In this document: piece by piece, positions 1-8,928 of the stretch
Layout of the letters: every line of letters begins with the position of its first letter
How positions within the stretch are numbered: position 1 is the first letter of the stretch
From: Solirubrobacterales bacterium
GTDB taxonomy: Bacteria > Actinomycetota > Thermoleophilia > Solirubrobacterales > Solirubrobacteraceae
Direction of reading: 5' to 3'
Assembly (NCBI GenBank): GCA_025963965.1
Contig: JAOPZS010000134.1
Location: 35,450 to 99,449, forward strand
DNA length: 64,000 nt
Made by a program: the position numbers and the translations under genes
The notes under the pieces: model-generated
What the model was told of the DNA's origin: nothing
Database searches by the model: none
Seen by the model: the letters and a program-made list of their open reading frames with translations, nothing else

Positions 1-1
1 G

Positions 2-208
2 CTGCCCTGGATCGTGCGCGGCGCGCACGCCGCGCTGGACGTGATCGCAGCGGTCGTCTGGTCGGCGGCTGTGTGCTCGGCGGCGCCGGCGCTCGCCTCG
101 GGCCTGCACGGCGCGGTCGGCCACGCTTCCCCGCGGGGCGCCGTGCTCGGCGCGGTGCTCGGAGGGCTGCTGGCCGTCGGCGCCCGCGCCCTGCGCGGCC
201 CCGTCTAG
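2..208 (+). CDS. C-terminal part of a hydrophobic (membrane) protein, truncated by the window start
   Basis: Open frame from the window edge to the stop at 208; hydrophobic Ala/Val/Leu-rich C-terminus (LDVIAAVVWSAAVCSAAPALASG...GAVLGAVLGGLLAVGA). Confidence 0.4.
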   Translation: MPWIVRGAHAALDVIAAVVWSAAVCSAAPALASGLHGAVGHASPRGAVLGAVLGGLLAVGARALRGPV

Positions 209-289
209 GGCTCCCCGCCCCGCGAGTGTGCGTAGCATGGCCTGGCGGCCCGCCGCCAAGTCACCGCTGCGGCCCAAGTCACTCTGCCG

Positions 290-1087
290 ATGAACCTGCT
301 CAAGAGCGTCGAGAACACCATCGCGAGACTCGTCGAGGGCTCGTTCGGTCGCGCCTTCCGCTCGGAGGTGCGGCCGATGGAACTGGCCCGCAAGCTGGCG
401 CGCGAGATGGACGCTCACCGCACGGTCTCGGTCTCGCGCGTGTATGCCCCCAACGAATACGTCGTTTGGCTCTCACCCGAAGACCGTGATCGCTATGGGG
501 GCGTGGAAGGCGAGGTGATCGACGAGCTCTGTGCCTACCTGCTCGAGCACGCCCGCCGGGAGGATCTGATTCTGGCGGGAGCCGTGAACGTGTCGTTCGA
601 GACCGACGAGCGTCTGACGCTCGGCGAGTTCGGGATCCAGGCCCAATTGGTCCGCCCGGACGGTCAGAGTGCAGTCGACGGTGCTCCGGCGCCGCCTGCC
701 GCCGCGCACGAGCGGCTCCCCGACGAGGAAGAGCACGGCAAGACGATGATCTACAGCACCTCCGCTCGCGTTCGCGGTCCCGTCGAAGCCGCGCACGCGC
801 AGCGGGCGCCGCGCGCCCTGCTGTCCGTCGGCGGGCGCCGCCTGCTGCTCCCTCCCACCGGCGGCACCGTCGGGCGCAGCCGCGACTGCGATGTGGTGCT
901 CGATGACACGGGCATCTCCCGCCGCCACGCCCAGATCCGCCCTGGCGGCCCCGGATGGGAGATCGAGGACCTCGGCTCGACCAACGGCGTGCTCGTCAAC
1001 GGCCAGCCGATCCGTGGTCGCCATGCGCTGCATGCCGGCGACCACATCGAGTTCGGCTCGACCGATGCCCGGTTCGAGTTGGCGTGA
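290..1087 (+). CDS. fhaA: FHA-domain protein with N-terminal DUF3662-like domain (FhaA-like)
   Basis: N-terminus MNLLKSVENTIARLVEGSFGRAFRSEVRPMELARKLAREMD and C-terminal FHA motif GRSRDCDVVLDDTGISRRHAQI...DLGSTNGVLVNG; first gene of the fha-pstP-pbpA-pknB locus. Confidence 0.9.
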   Translation: MNLLKSVENTIARLVEGSFGRAFRSEVRPMELARKLAREMDAHRTVSVSRVYAPNEYVVWLSPEDRDRYGGVEGEVIDELCAYLLEHARREDLILAGAVNVSFETDERLTLGEFGIQAQLVRPDGQSAVDGAPAPPAAAHERLPDEEEHGKTMIYSTSARVRGPVEAAHAQRAPRALLSVGGRRLLLPPTGGTVGRSRDCDVVLDDTGISRRHAQIRPGGPGWEIEDLGSTNGVLVNGQPIRGRHALHAGDHIEFGSTDARFELA

Positions 1088-1590
1088 ACGGTCTCGACCC
1101 GGCATCCGTCGCGCTCAAGTTCGGCTTTCTCGCCGTCCTCTACCTGTTCCTGCTGTGGGTCGCCCGCAGCGCCCGCCGCGACCTCAGCGGTGTGTCCGAG
1201 CCGCAGCGCGAGGCCTTCGCCTCACACACGCCGCCTCCGGATGCGACCGGCATGTACTCCGCCTCGACGCTCGGCACGGTCGACTACGCCGGGAGTTCTC
1301 CGCGCCTGGTCGTCGAGCGCGCGCCAGGTCACGAGTCGGGGATGATCTACGACCTCGACGGGGACCTCGTGCTCGGGCGAGGCGATCACGCGGAGATCCG
1401 CCTCGAGGATCCATTCGCCTCGGCTCGCCACGCACGCATCTACGAGCAGGGGAACAGCGTGATCGTCGAAGACCTCGGCTCGACCAACGGCACCTACCTC
1501 AACGAGGAGCTCCTGCAGACAGCGCGGCCGCTGCACCCCGGCGACCGCGTGCGGATCGGCGACAGCGAATTCGCCTTCGAGGTCGACTAG
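1084..1590 (+). CDS. fhaB: Membrane-anchored FHA-domain protein (FhaB-like)
   Basis: GTG start overlaps the fhaA stop (GTGA); N-terminal TM (FGFLAVLYLFLLWVARSARRDL) then FHA motif GRGDHAEIRLEDPFASARHARI...DLGSTNGTYLN. Confidence 0.88.
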   Translation: MNGLDPASVALKFGFLAVLYLFLLWVARSARRDLSGVSEPQREAFASHTPPPDATGMYSASTLGTVDYAGSSPRLVVERAPGHESGMIYDLDGDLVLGRGDHAEIRLEDPFASARHARIYEQGNSVIVEDLGSTNGTYLNEELLQTARPLHPGDRVRIGDSEFAFEVD

Positions 1591-1610
1591 AGCGTGCGGG
1601 CGACGATTTG

Positions 1611-2831
1611 ATGTTGAGGGTCGCCGAGCAGTACTACGGCAGCGACACGGGACGCCAGCGGCGGGCCAACGAGGACTCGTTGATGGTTCGCTCGCCGCTG
1701 TTCGTGGTCGCAGACGGCATGGGCGGGGCGCAGGCCGGCGAGGTCGCCTCGCAGCTCGCTGCCGAGACCTTCCAGGCCGGGCTGCCCGGGTCGGGCGAGC
1801 CGGAGGCGGCTCTCGAGGAGCTCGCGCAGGAGGCCAACGCGCGCATCCACGAGCTCTCCCACGCGAACGCCGAGCAGGCCGGGATGGGCACGACGCTGAC
1901 CGCCGTGTACGTCGGTGAGCGCGAGGTGGCGATCGCCCACGTCGGCGACAGCCGCGCTTACTGCCTGCGCGACGGGGAGCTGCTGCGGCTGACCGACGAC
2001 CACTCGCTGGTCGACGAGCTGATGCGCCAGGGACGCCTCACGCCGGAGGAAGCCGTCGAGCATCCCCAGCGCTCGGTGATCACGCGCGCGCTCGGCATCG
2101 AAGGCACGGTCGACGTCGACACCCGCTCGTTCCGCGGGCTCGCCGGCGACGTCTACCTGATCTGCAGCGACGGCCTGACGACGATGATCTCCGAGGAGCG
2201 GATCGCCGAGCTGCTGCGTTCGACTCCCCGCCTGCGCGAGGCCGGCGAGGCGCTGATCGCGGCCGCCAACGAGGCCGGCGGCCGCGACAACATCACCGTC
2301 GTGCTGCTGCGCCTCGAGGAGGTCGGCGGCGACGGTGCCGTGGCCGAGCAGGCGACACTGACCGGCCTGCCGGCGGTCCGCCCCGGGGGCGCCGCGGCGC
2401 AGCCGGCCGAAGCGCCGTCCGGGCCGTCGACCGAGGCCTACACCGCACCGGCGACGGCGGCGCCGCGCCGACCGCGCACGGGCCCCGTCCGAGCCCCTGC
2501 AGCGCGACGCCGACCCCGCCTCCAGGCCCGGCGCGTCGGACTGCTCGCGGGGGTGCTCGCCGTGCTCGCGCTGATCGGCGGGGGCGCGTTCCTCGCGCTG
2601 CAGTCGGTGTACTTCATCGGCACGAACGAACGCGGCCTCGTGACGCTCTACCAGGGCGTTCCCCTCGAGCTCCCGGGGAACATCGCGCTCTACAGCAGCC
2701 AGTACGTCTCGGGCGTCGGCGCCTCGACGCTCAGCGCTCAGCGCCGCAGCACGCTGCTCGACCACACGCTGCGCTCGGAAGCGAAGGCCGCTTCGCTGAT
2801 CCGCAGCCTCGAACTCGACCAACTCGAATGA
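1611..2831 (+). CDS. pstP: PP2C-family Ser/Thr protein phosphatase with C-terminal TM and short extracytoplasmic tail
   Basis: Motifs RRANEDSLMV, VVADGMGGAQAGEVAS, AHVGDSRAY, DGLTTMI, GGRDNITVVL; TM LLAGVLAVLALIGGGAFLAL near the C-terminus. Confidence 0.9.
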   Translation: MLRVAEQYYGSDTGRQRRANEDSLMVRSPLFVVADGMGGAQAGEVASQLAAETFQAGLPGSGEPEAALEELAQEANARIHELSHANAEQAGMGTTLTAVYVGEREVAIAHVGDSRAYCLRDGELLRLTDDHSLVDELMRQGRLTPEEAVEHPQRSVITRALGIEGTVDVDTRSFRGLAGDVYLICSDGLTTMISEERIAELLRSTPRLREAGEALIAAANEAGGRDNITVVLLRLEEVGGDGAVAEQATLTGLPAVRPGGAAAQPAEAPSGPSTEAYTAPATAAPRRPRTGPVRAPAARRRPRLQARRVGLLAGVLAVLALIGGGAFLALQSVYFIGTNERGLVTLYQGVPLELPGNIALYSSQYVSGVGASTLSAQRRSTLLDHTLRSEAKAASLIRSLELDQLE

Positions 2832-2841
2832 GTGCCGCCCG

Positions 2842-4278
2842 GTGAACCGCCCGATCTTTCGCCTCTACGGCCTCGTGGTCGTGCTGTTCGCGCTGCTCGT
2901 CGGGTTCACCTCGCGCTGGACGATCTTCGAAGCGTCCTCGCTGCGCGAAAACAAGCTGAACCGCCGGGGGCTGCTCGAGCAGCAGCGCATCGCCCGCGGC
3001 CCGATCGTCGCCGCCGACGGCACGGTGCTGGCACGCAGCCATCGCGGCAGCGAAGGGATCTACGAACGGAGCTATCCGACCGGCAGCCTGTTCGCCAACA
3101 CCGTCGGCTACTACTTCACGAACCTCGGCAGCACCGGGATCGAGCGTTTCCGCAGCGCCTACCTGAACGGGCAGACCGACACCGGCGTGCAGGCGATCCT
3201 CGACCAGCTGCAGGGGCACAAACCGACGGGCGAGAAGGTCGTCACGACGCTCGATCCGAAGGCCCAGCGCGTGGCCGACGAAGCCCTCGCCGAACACAAG
3301 GGCGCCGTGGTCGCGATGGAACCTCGCAGCGGCGCCGTCACGGTGATGGCCTCCTCGCCCAGCTACGACCCGAACTCCCTGCGCTCGGCCAAGGCGTTCG
3401 AACAGCTCGCGCACGACACGCAGCGCGAGCCGCTCATCAACCGCGCCACCCAGTTCGGCTACGCGCCCGGGTCGACCTTCAAGGTCGTGACGGCGACCGC
3501 CGCGATCGACAGCGGCGCATTCACACCGCAGTCGACGGTCAACGGCCGCGACAACGTGCCGATCTCGGGCGTACCGCTGAAAAACGACAACAACGAGAGC
3601 TTCGGTGCGCTGTCGCTCGAACAGGGCCTCGCGAAATCGGTCAACACCGTCTACGCGCAGGTGGCAGAGCGTCTCGGCAAGGCCACGCTGGCGCGCTACA
3701 TGAGCCGCTTCGGCTTCGACCGCAAGCCGCAGCTCGACTACCCGGCAACGGAAATGTCGGCGAGCGGGGAGAGCGAAGGCGAAAAGATCGTCCCGCCGAC
3801 CAGCGAACGGGTCGACGTGGGGCGCATGGGGATCGGCCAGGACAAACTCGCCGTGACGCCGCTGCAGATGGCAGAGGTCGCCTCGGCGGTCGCCAACCAC
3901 GGCACCTTGATGGTCCCGCATCTGACCTCGCGAATCGTCAACGCCGAAGGGCAGACGACCGTGCGGATCGCGCCGCGCGTCCAGTCGAAGGTGATGAAGG
4001 GCTCCACGGCGGCCGCCGTGACGTCGATGATGGAAGCCGTCGTCAACGAAGGCACCGGTGTCTCGGCGCAGATCCCCGGCGTGCAGGTGGCCGGCAAGAC
4101 GGGCACCGCGGAGACGCAGATCGGCACGGCGATCAACAACGTCTGGTTCATCGCCTTCGCGCCTGCCCAGAACCCGCGCGTGGCGATCGCCGTGACCCTG
4201 AAGGGCGTGCCCGGGCAGGGCGCGTCGTTCGCCGCCCCCGTCGCACGACAGGTGATCGAACGGCTGCTCCATGATTGA
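2842..4278 (+). CDS. pbpA: Penicillin-binding protein, transpeptidase (PbpA-like)
   Basis: N-terminal TM; PBP motifs STFK (PGSTFKVVTATAAI), SVN (AKSVNTVYAQ), KTGTAE. Confidence 0.9.
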   Translation: MNRPIFRLYGLVVVLFALLVGFTSRWTIFEASSLRENKLNRRGLLEQQRIARGPIVAADGTVLARSHRGSEGIYERSYPTGSLFANTVGYYFTNLGSTGIERFRSAYLNGQTDTGVQAILDQLQGHKPTGEKVVTTLDPKAQRVADEALAEHKGAVVAMEPRSGAVTVMASSPSYDPNSLRSAKAFEQLAHDTQREPLINRATQFGYAPGSTFKVVTATAAIDSGAFTPQSTVNGRDNVPISGVPLKNDNNESFGALSLEQGLAKSVNTVYAQVAERLGKATLARYMSRFGFDRKPQLDYPATEMSASGESEGEKIVPPTSERVDVGRMGIGQDKLAVTPLQMAEVASAVANHGTLMVPHLTSRIVNAEGQTTVRIAPRVQSKVMKGSTAAAVTSMMEAVVNEGTGVSAQIPGVQVAGKTGTAETQIGTAINNVWFIAFAPAQNPRVAIAVTLKGVPGQGASFAAPVARQVIERLLHD

Positions 4279-6202
4279 TCCCGACACGATCATCGACGGG
4301 CGCTACCGCGTCCTCTCGCGCCTTGGCTCCGGCGGCATGGCCGAGGTGTATCTCGCCCATGATCAGCTGCTCGGCCGCGAGGTCGCCGTCAAGGTCCTTC
4401 ACCACCACTTCGCCGAAGACCAGGAGTTCGTCGAGCGCTTCAAGCGCGAGGCCTCGAGCGCCGCGGCGCTGTCGCACCCGAACATAGTCGGCATCTTCGA
4501 CCGCGGCGAGTGGAACGGGACGTACTACATCGCGATGGAGTACGTCGCCGGACGCTCGCTCAAGGCGATCGTCCGTGAAGCCGGGCCGCTCGACCCGGCG
4601 GTGGCGATCGACACGGTGATCCAGATCCTCCGCGCCGCACGCTTCGCCCACCGCCGTGGCGTGATCCACCGCGACCTGAAGCCCCACAACGTGATCCTCG
4701 ACGACGAGGGGCGGGCGCGCGTCACCGACTTCGGGATCGCCCGCGCCGGCGCGTCGGACATGACGCTGACCGGATCGATCATGGGCACCGCGCAGTACCT
4801 CTCCCCGGAGCAGGCGCAGGGCTACGCCGTGAGCGCCGCGTCGGACATCTACTCCGTCGGCGTGATCCTCTACGAGCTGCTGACCGGGGCCGTCCCGTTC
4901 GAGGGGGAGTCGGCCGTCGCGATCGCCTTCAAGCAGGTCTCTGCGACCCCCCGCCCGCCGAGCGAGCTGAACCCTGGGCTCAGCCCGTCGCTCGACGCGG
5001 TCGTGCTGCGGGCGCTCGCCAAGGACCCGATCGAGCGCTACGCCGACGACGACGAGCTGATCAACGCGCTGGAGGCCGAGCGCGCGACGCTCCCCGCCCA
5101 TGGCGCCCCCGTCGACGGCCACCGCTACGGGGCCGGCCCGGCTTCCTACGAGCCGCCGACCGGCGTCATGCTCGCCGCGCCCGCGGCGTACCTCGAGGAC
5201 TATCCGCCGCCCGAGGAGGAGGAGCGCCGCCGCAACAAACGGTTCCTGTGGTGGGGCCTCGCCGCGCTGGCGATCGCAGGCGCTGCGGTCGCCGCCGTGC
5301 TGCTGCTCTCGCCGGCCGGGAAAGTGACGGTGCCCGACGTCGCCGGGCTCAGCGAACAGGCGGCCAGCTCGAGATTGCGTCATGCCGGGCTCGAACCGGT
5401 TCCCTCGCTGCAGCCGAGCTCGACCGTGCCGAGCGGTCTCGTCATCAGCCAGAGCCCGGCCGCGGGGGCGAGGGTCGAAAAGGGCCGCAAGGTCGGCATC
5501 GTCGTCTCCGGCGGTCCCGCCAGCGCGCCGGTCGTCGACGTCGAAGGCCTGAGCGCCGGGGAAGCCGTGGCGAAGCTCCGAAAAGCCGGTTTCAAGCCAA
5601 GGACGACGAAGGAAACCAGCTCGACGGTCGCGGCCGGGAAGGTGATCGCGACGAACCCCACGGCCGGCACCGAGAAGCAGCTCGGCAGCCCTGTCGTCGT
5701 GATCGTCTCGAGCGGACCCGCCCCCGTGAAGGTCCCCGACGTGATCGGGCAGTCCCAGTCCGCGGCCGAAGGCACGCTGAGGAACGCCGGCCTGACCGTC
5801 GGCACGGTGGCCAAGCGCACCTCCTCCGCGCAGGCCCCCGGCACGGTGCTGGCACAGTCGCCGGCGACGGGAACGTCGGTCAAGGCCGAAAGCAAGGTCA
5901 ACCTCACCGTCGCCCAGGCGCCGAAGGAAATCGCCGTGCCCGACGTCGTCGGCCAGAGCCAGACACTCGCACTGGTCGCGCTCGGCCAGGCCGGCTTCAA
6001 GCCGAAGACGGCCTCCGTCCAGACGAACCAGGCCGCTCAGGTGGGCGTCGTGCTGCGCCAGAGTCCCGCCGCGGGCTCGAAAGCGCCGAAGGGCTCCGTC
6101 GTGACGATCACGGTCGGCGTGCTCGGCCCCGAAACGACGCCGACCCCGCCGGCGACCACGACGACCACCACACCGGCGCCACCGGCGGCCGCAGGTGGCT
6201 GA
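4271..6202 (+). CDS. pknB: PknB-like Ser/Thr protein kinase with extracytoplasmic PASTA repeats
   Basis: Kinase motifs GSGGMAEVYLA, HRDLKPHNV, DFGIARA; TM FLWWGLAALAIAGAAVAAVLLL; four PASTA-like repeats (VPDVAGLSEQAA..., VPDVIGQSQSAA..., VPDVVGQSQTLA...). Confidence 0.93.
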   Translation: MIDPDTIIDGRYRVLSRLGSGGMAEVYLAHDQLLGREVAVKVLHHHFAEDQEFVERFKREASSAAALSHPNIVGIFDRGEWNGTYYIAMEYVAGRSLKAIVREAGPLDPAVAIDTVIQILRAARFAHRRGVIHRDLKPHNVILDDEGRARVTDFGIARAGASDMTLTGSIMGTAQYLSPEQAQGYAVSAASDIYSVGVILYELLTGAVPFEGESAVAIAFKQVSATPRPPSELNPGLSPSLDAVVLRALAKDPIERYADDDELINALEAERATLPAHGAPVDGHRYGAGPASYEPPTGVMLAAPAAYLEDYPPPEEEERRRNKRFLWWGLAALAIAGAAVAAVLLLSPAGKVTVPDVAGLSEQAASSRLRHAGLEPVPSLQPSSTVPSGLVISQSPAAGARVEKGRKVGIVVSGGPASAPVVDVEGLSAGEAVAKLRKAGFKPRTTKETSSTVAAGKVIATNPTAGTEKQLGSPVVVIVSSGPAPVKVPDVIGQSQSAAEGTLRNAGLTVGTVAKRTSSAQAPGTVLAQSPATGTSVKAESKVNLTVAQAPKEIAVPDVVGQSQTLALVALGQAGFKPKTASVQTNQAAQVGVVLRQSPAAGSKAPKGSVVTITVGVLGPETTPTPPATTTTTTPAPPAAAGG

Positions 6203-7250
6203 CGTGGCCGCGACAGGCGCGGCCGGCTCGCCCGGCACGGCGGTCTCGACCCTGCGTGTCGCGGTGCTCGCCGGTGGACGCTCCTCCGAGCACGACGTCT
6301 CGCTGTCCTCCGCGGCGGCGGTGCGCGACGGCCTGCTCGCTGCCGGCCATGAAGTCACGGCGATCGAGATCGGTCGCGACGGCGTGTGGCGTCGTGACGG
6401 CTCCGTCGTGTCGGTGACGCCCGGTGAGGGGCTCGCCGGCGCCGACGTCGCGTTTGCCGCCCTGCACGGGCCCTACGGCGAGGACGGGTCGATCCAGGGG
6501 ATGCTCGAGACGCTCGGCGTGCCGTACGTCGGTGCGGGCGTGGCGGCTTCCGCCGTGTGCATGGACAAGGTGCTGTTCAAGGACCTGATGGCAACGCTCG
6601 GGCTGCCGCAGGTCGGGTATGCGGGCATCCGCGAGGAGCAGTTCGCGGAGGATCCCGCCGCCGCGATCGGCCGCGCCGCCGCCGTCGGGCTGCCGTCGTT
6701 CGTCAAGCCGGCTCACCTCGGCTCGTCGGTCGGCATCGTCAAGGTCGCCGACCGCGAGCATCTCGGCGCGGCTCTGCGCGTCGCGTTCTCCCACGACGCG
6801 CTGGCGATCGTCGAGGCTGCGGCCGGCGGCGTGGAGATCGAGTGCGGCGTGCTCGAGGCGCCGACAGGCGAGCGACCCCGGGCGCTCGCCTCCGAGCCGG
6901 GGGAGATCGTCTACCAGGGCGAGTTCTACGACTACGCCGCCAAGTACACCCCGGGCGCGATGGAGCTGCTGATCCCGCCGCGGATCTCCGCGTCCGCCCT
7001 CGCGCGGGTTCGCGCGCTGGCCCTGAGGACGTTCGAGGCCGTCGGCTGCGAGGGCCTGGCCCGCGTCGACTTCTTCGTCGACGGCGAGGAGGTGCTCGTC
7101 AACGAGCTCAACACGATGCCCGGCTTCACGCCGACGAGCGTCTACGCGAAGCTGCTCGACGCCTCCGGCGTTCCTTACCCGACGCTCGTCGATCGGCTCT
7201 GCCGGCTCGCGATCGAGCGCCACGCGCGCCAGGCCGGCCGGCGCAACTGA
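6195..7250 (+). CDS. ddl: D-alanine--D-alanine ligase
   Basis: LAGGRSSEHDVSLSSA, ALHGPYGEDGSIQGMLE, MDKVLFK, ELNTMPGFTPTS; GTG start overlaps the pknB stop region. Confidence 0.92.
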   Translation: MADVAATGAAGSPGTAVSTLRVAVLAGGRSSEHDVSLSSAAAVRDGLLAAGHEVTAIEIGRDGVWRRDGSVVSVTPGEGLAGADVAFAALHGPYGEDGSIQGMLETLGVPYVGAGVAASAVCMDKVLFKDLMATLGLPQVGYAGIREEQFAEDPAAAIGRAAAVGLPSFVKPAHLGSSVGIVKVADREHLGAALRVAFSHDALAIVEAAAGGVEIECGVLEAPTGERPRALASEPGEIVYQGEFYDYAAKYTPGAMELLIPPRISASALARVRALALRTFEAVGCEGLARVDFFVDGEEVLVNELNTMPGFTPTSVYAKLLDASGVPYPTLVDRLCRLAIERHARQAGRRN

Positions 7251-7289
7251 CCCGTCCGTGCGTGCGAGCGCCGGAGCGCTCGGGCGCCG

Positions 7290-8858
7290 TCACCTGAAAA
7301 GCGTGATGTCGGCGATCGTCGCCGACTGGCTGTGTGGGGGAAGCGTCGTCATCCACACCAGGTAGTAGCGGTGGCGCCCGCCGAGACGGGCCAGGCCGAT
7401 ACGTTCGCCGTCGCGGACATGGGAGCTGGCGCCGACCGGCCCTTTCCAGCCACGCGAGGCGAGCGACGCCGGGTCGCCGAACGGCAACGTGAGATCGACC
7501 TTGTCGGCGACGTAGACCTGCACGGCGAAGCCGGGCGTCGGCGTCTGGAGCTCGATGCCGCGTCCGACGACGCCGGGGGAGGCATCGAGGTACACGCCCA
7601 GGCCGGTGCCGCCCGCCTTGCGCAGGGTGCCTTCGTAGTAGCGCTCCGTGCTCCACGTCGTGCTCGGGTCGCTGTCGACGACATTGCTGATCAGGTCGCG
7701 GTTTTCGGGGCCGGTGCCGAACGGGTTGTAGCCGTGCGCGGAGGACTGCCCGAGCGGCACGGCGACGAGCCCGGCCTTCGAGCCGGCGCCGGGTGCCACG
7801 CCGGTGCCGCGGTGGGCGTTTTCGCTGGCGAGAAACCCGAAGATCACGACGATCGCCACGAGCAGGGCGAGCGAGGCGAGCCAGCGGGCCCGGTGGCGGG
7901 TCCGCCAGGGCAGCCGCCGCCGGGCACGGCCGCTCAGGCTGCGCAGCACCGTCGTCACCTCGCCGGTCGTCTGGCCGGTGCGGGAGGCCTCGATCGCCAG
8001 AACGTTTTCGAGGTCGGCGGTCATCGCCGCCGCGTCGGGGTAACGGTGGGCGAGGTCCTTGGCGACGGCGCGATCGACGACCGACGCGGTCGCTGCGGAA
8101 ATCTCCGGACGGCGCGCCTGCACGTCGGGCAGCTCCTCGCGGACGTGGCGCATCGCCACCGCAACCGGCGAGTCGCCGTGGAACGGGACGTCGCCGGTCA
8201 ACATCTCGTAGAGCACGATGCCGAGCGAGTACAGGTCCGACTGCGGCGTGACCGGCTGGCCGAGGGCCTGCTCCGGGGACACGTAGTCGGTCGTCCCGAG
8301 CACACGCCCGGCCATCGTCAGGCCCTCCTCGCTGAGCGAGCGGGCGATGCCGAAGTCGGTGATCTTCGCGCCCCCCTCGGGGTCGATCAGGATGTTGTGG
8401 GGCTTGACGTCGCGATGCACGATCTGGCACTCGTGAGCGGCGCCGAGGGCGCGGGCGATCTCGATTGCGTACGCGAGCGCCTGCGGGATCTCGAGCGGGC
8501 CGCCGCGCCGGATCACGCCCTTCAGCGTCTCGCCGTCGACGAATTCGAGGACGATGTACGGCGTCCCGGCGGCCCCGTCGTGGCCGTCCGCCACCCGCTC
8601 CTCCTCGGGCAGCGGCTCCTCGCCGGCGTCGATCACGGACACCACGTTCGGGTGGTTCAGCTGCGCGATCGAACGCGCCTCGCGGCGGAAGCGCTCGAGT
8701 TGGTCGGAGTCGCTTGCGATCTCCCGGTGCATCAGCTTGATCGCGACCGGCCGCTCGAGCACCGTGTCGAACGCCCTGTAGACGGTCGACATGCCGCCGC
8801 GGCCGATCACCGCGTCGAGCCTGTAGCGTCCGCCGATCAGGGTGCCAACAGCTGCCAT
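7290..8858 (-). CDS. Ser/Thr protein kinase with TM and extracytoplasmic discoidin-like C-terminal domain
   Basis: GRGGMSTVYRAFD, HRDVKPHNILID, DFGIARS; TM ASLALLVAIVVIFGFLA; beta-rich C-terminus YNPFGTGPENRD...DSDPSTTWST. Confidence 0.9.
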   Translation of the reverse strand: MAAVGTLIGGRYRLDAVIGRGGMSTVYRAFDTVLERPVAIKLMHREIASDSDQLERFRREARSIAQLNHPNVVSVIDAGEEPLPEEERVADGHDGAAGTPYIVLEFVDGETLKGVIRRGGPLEIPQALAYAIEIARALGAAHECQIVHRDVKPHNILIDPEGGAKITDFGIARSLSEEGLTMAGRVLGTTDYVSPEQALGQPVTPQSDLYSLGIVLYEMLTGDVPFHGDSPVAVAMRHVREELPDVQARRPEISAATASVVDRAVAKDLAHRYPDAAAMTADLENVLAIEASRTGQTTGEVTTVLRSLSGRARRRLPWRTRHRARWLASLALLVAIVVIFGFLASENAHRGTGVAPGAGSKAGLVAVPLGQSSAHGYNPFGTGPENRDLISNVVDSDPSTTWSTERYYEGTLRKAGGTGLGVYLDASPGVVGRGIELQTPTPGFAVQVYVADKVDLTLPFGDPASLASRGWKGPVGASSHVRDGERIGLARLGGRHRYYLVWMTTLPPHSQSATIADITLFR

Positions 8859-8928
8859 CGCAGCCCTATTGTGGGGGTCGCAGCCGCAGGAGGCCTAGTG
8901 CTGCCGGGTGGCTCGGCAACGCCCCGGC

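Noticed and set aside
73-489. Plus-strand 138-aa ORF overlapping the start of fhaA
   Set aside because: Arg/Pro-rich translation in an alternative frame of high-GC DNA; contradicts the clear FhaA frame.
4148-6358. 736-aa minus-strand ORF antisense to pknB, and similar long antisense ORFs (1587-2822, 2731-4293, 7332-9038, 55266-57110, 57225-58544)
   Set aside because: Typical shadow ORFs of high-GC genes: Arg/Gly/His/Asp-rich low-complexity translations, no recognisable domains, fully overlapping well-supported genes.
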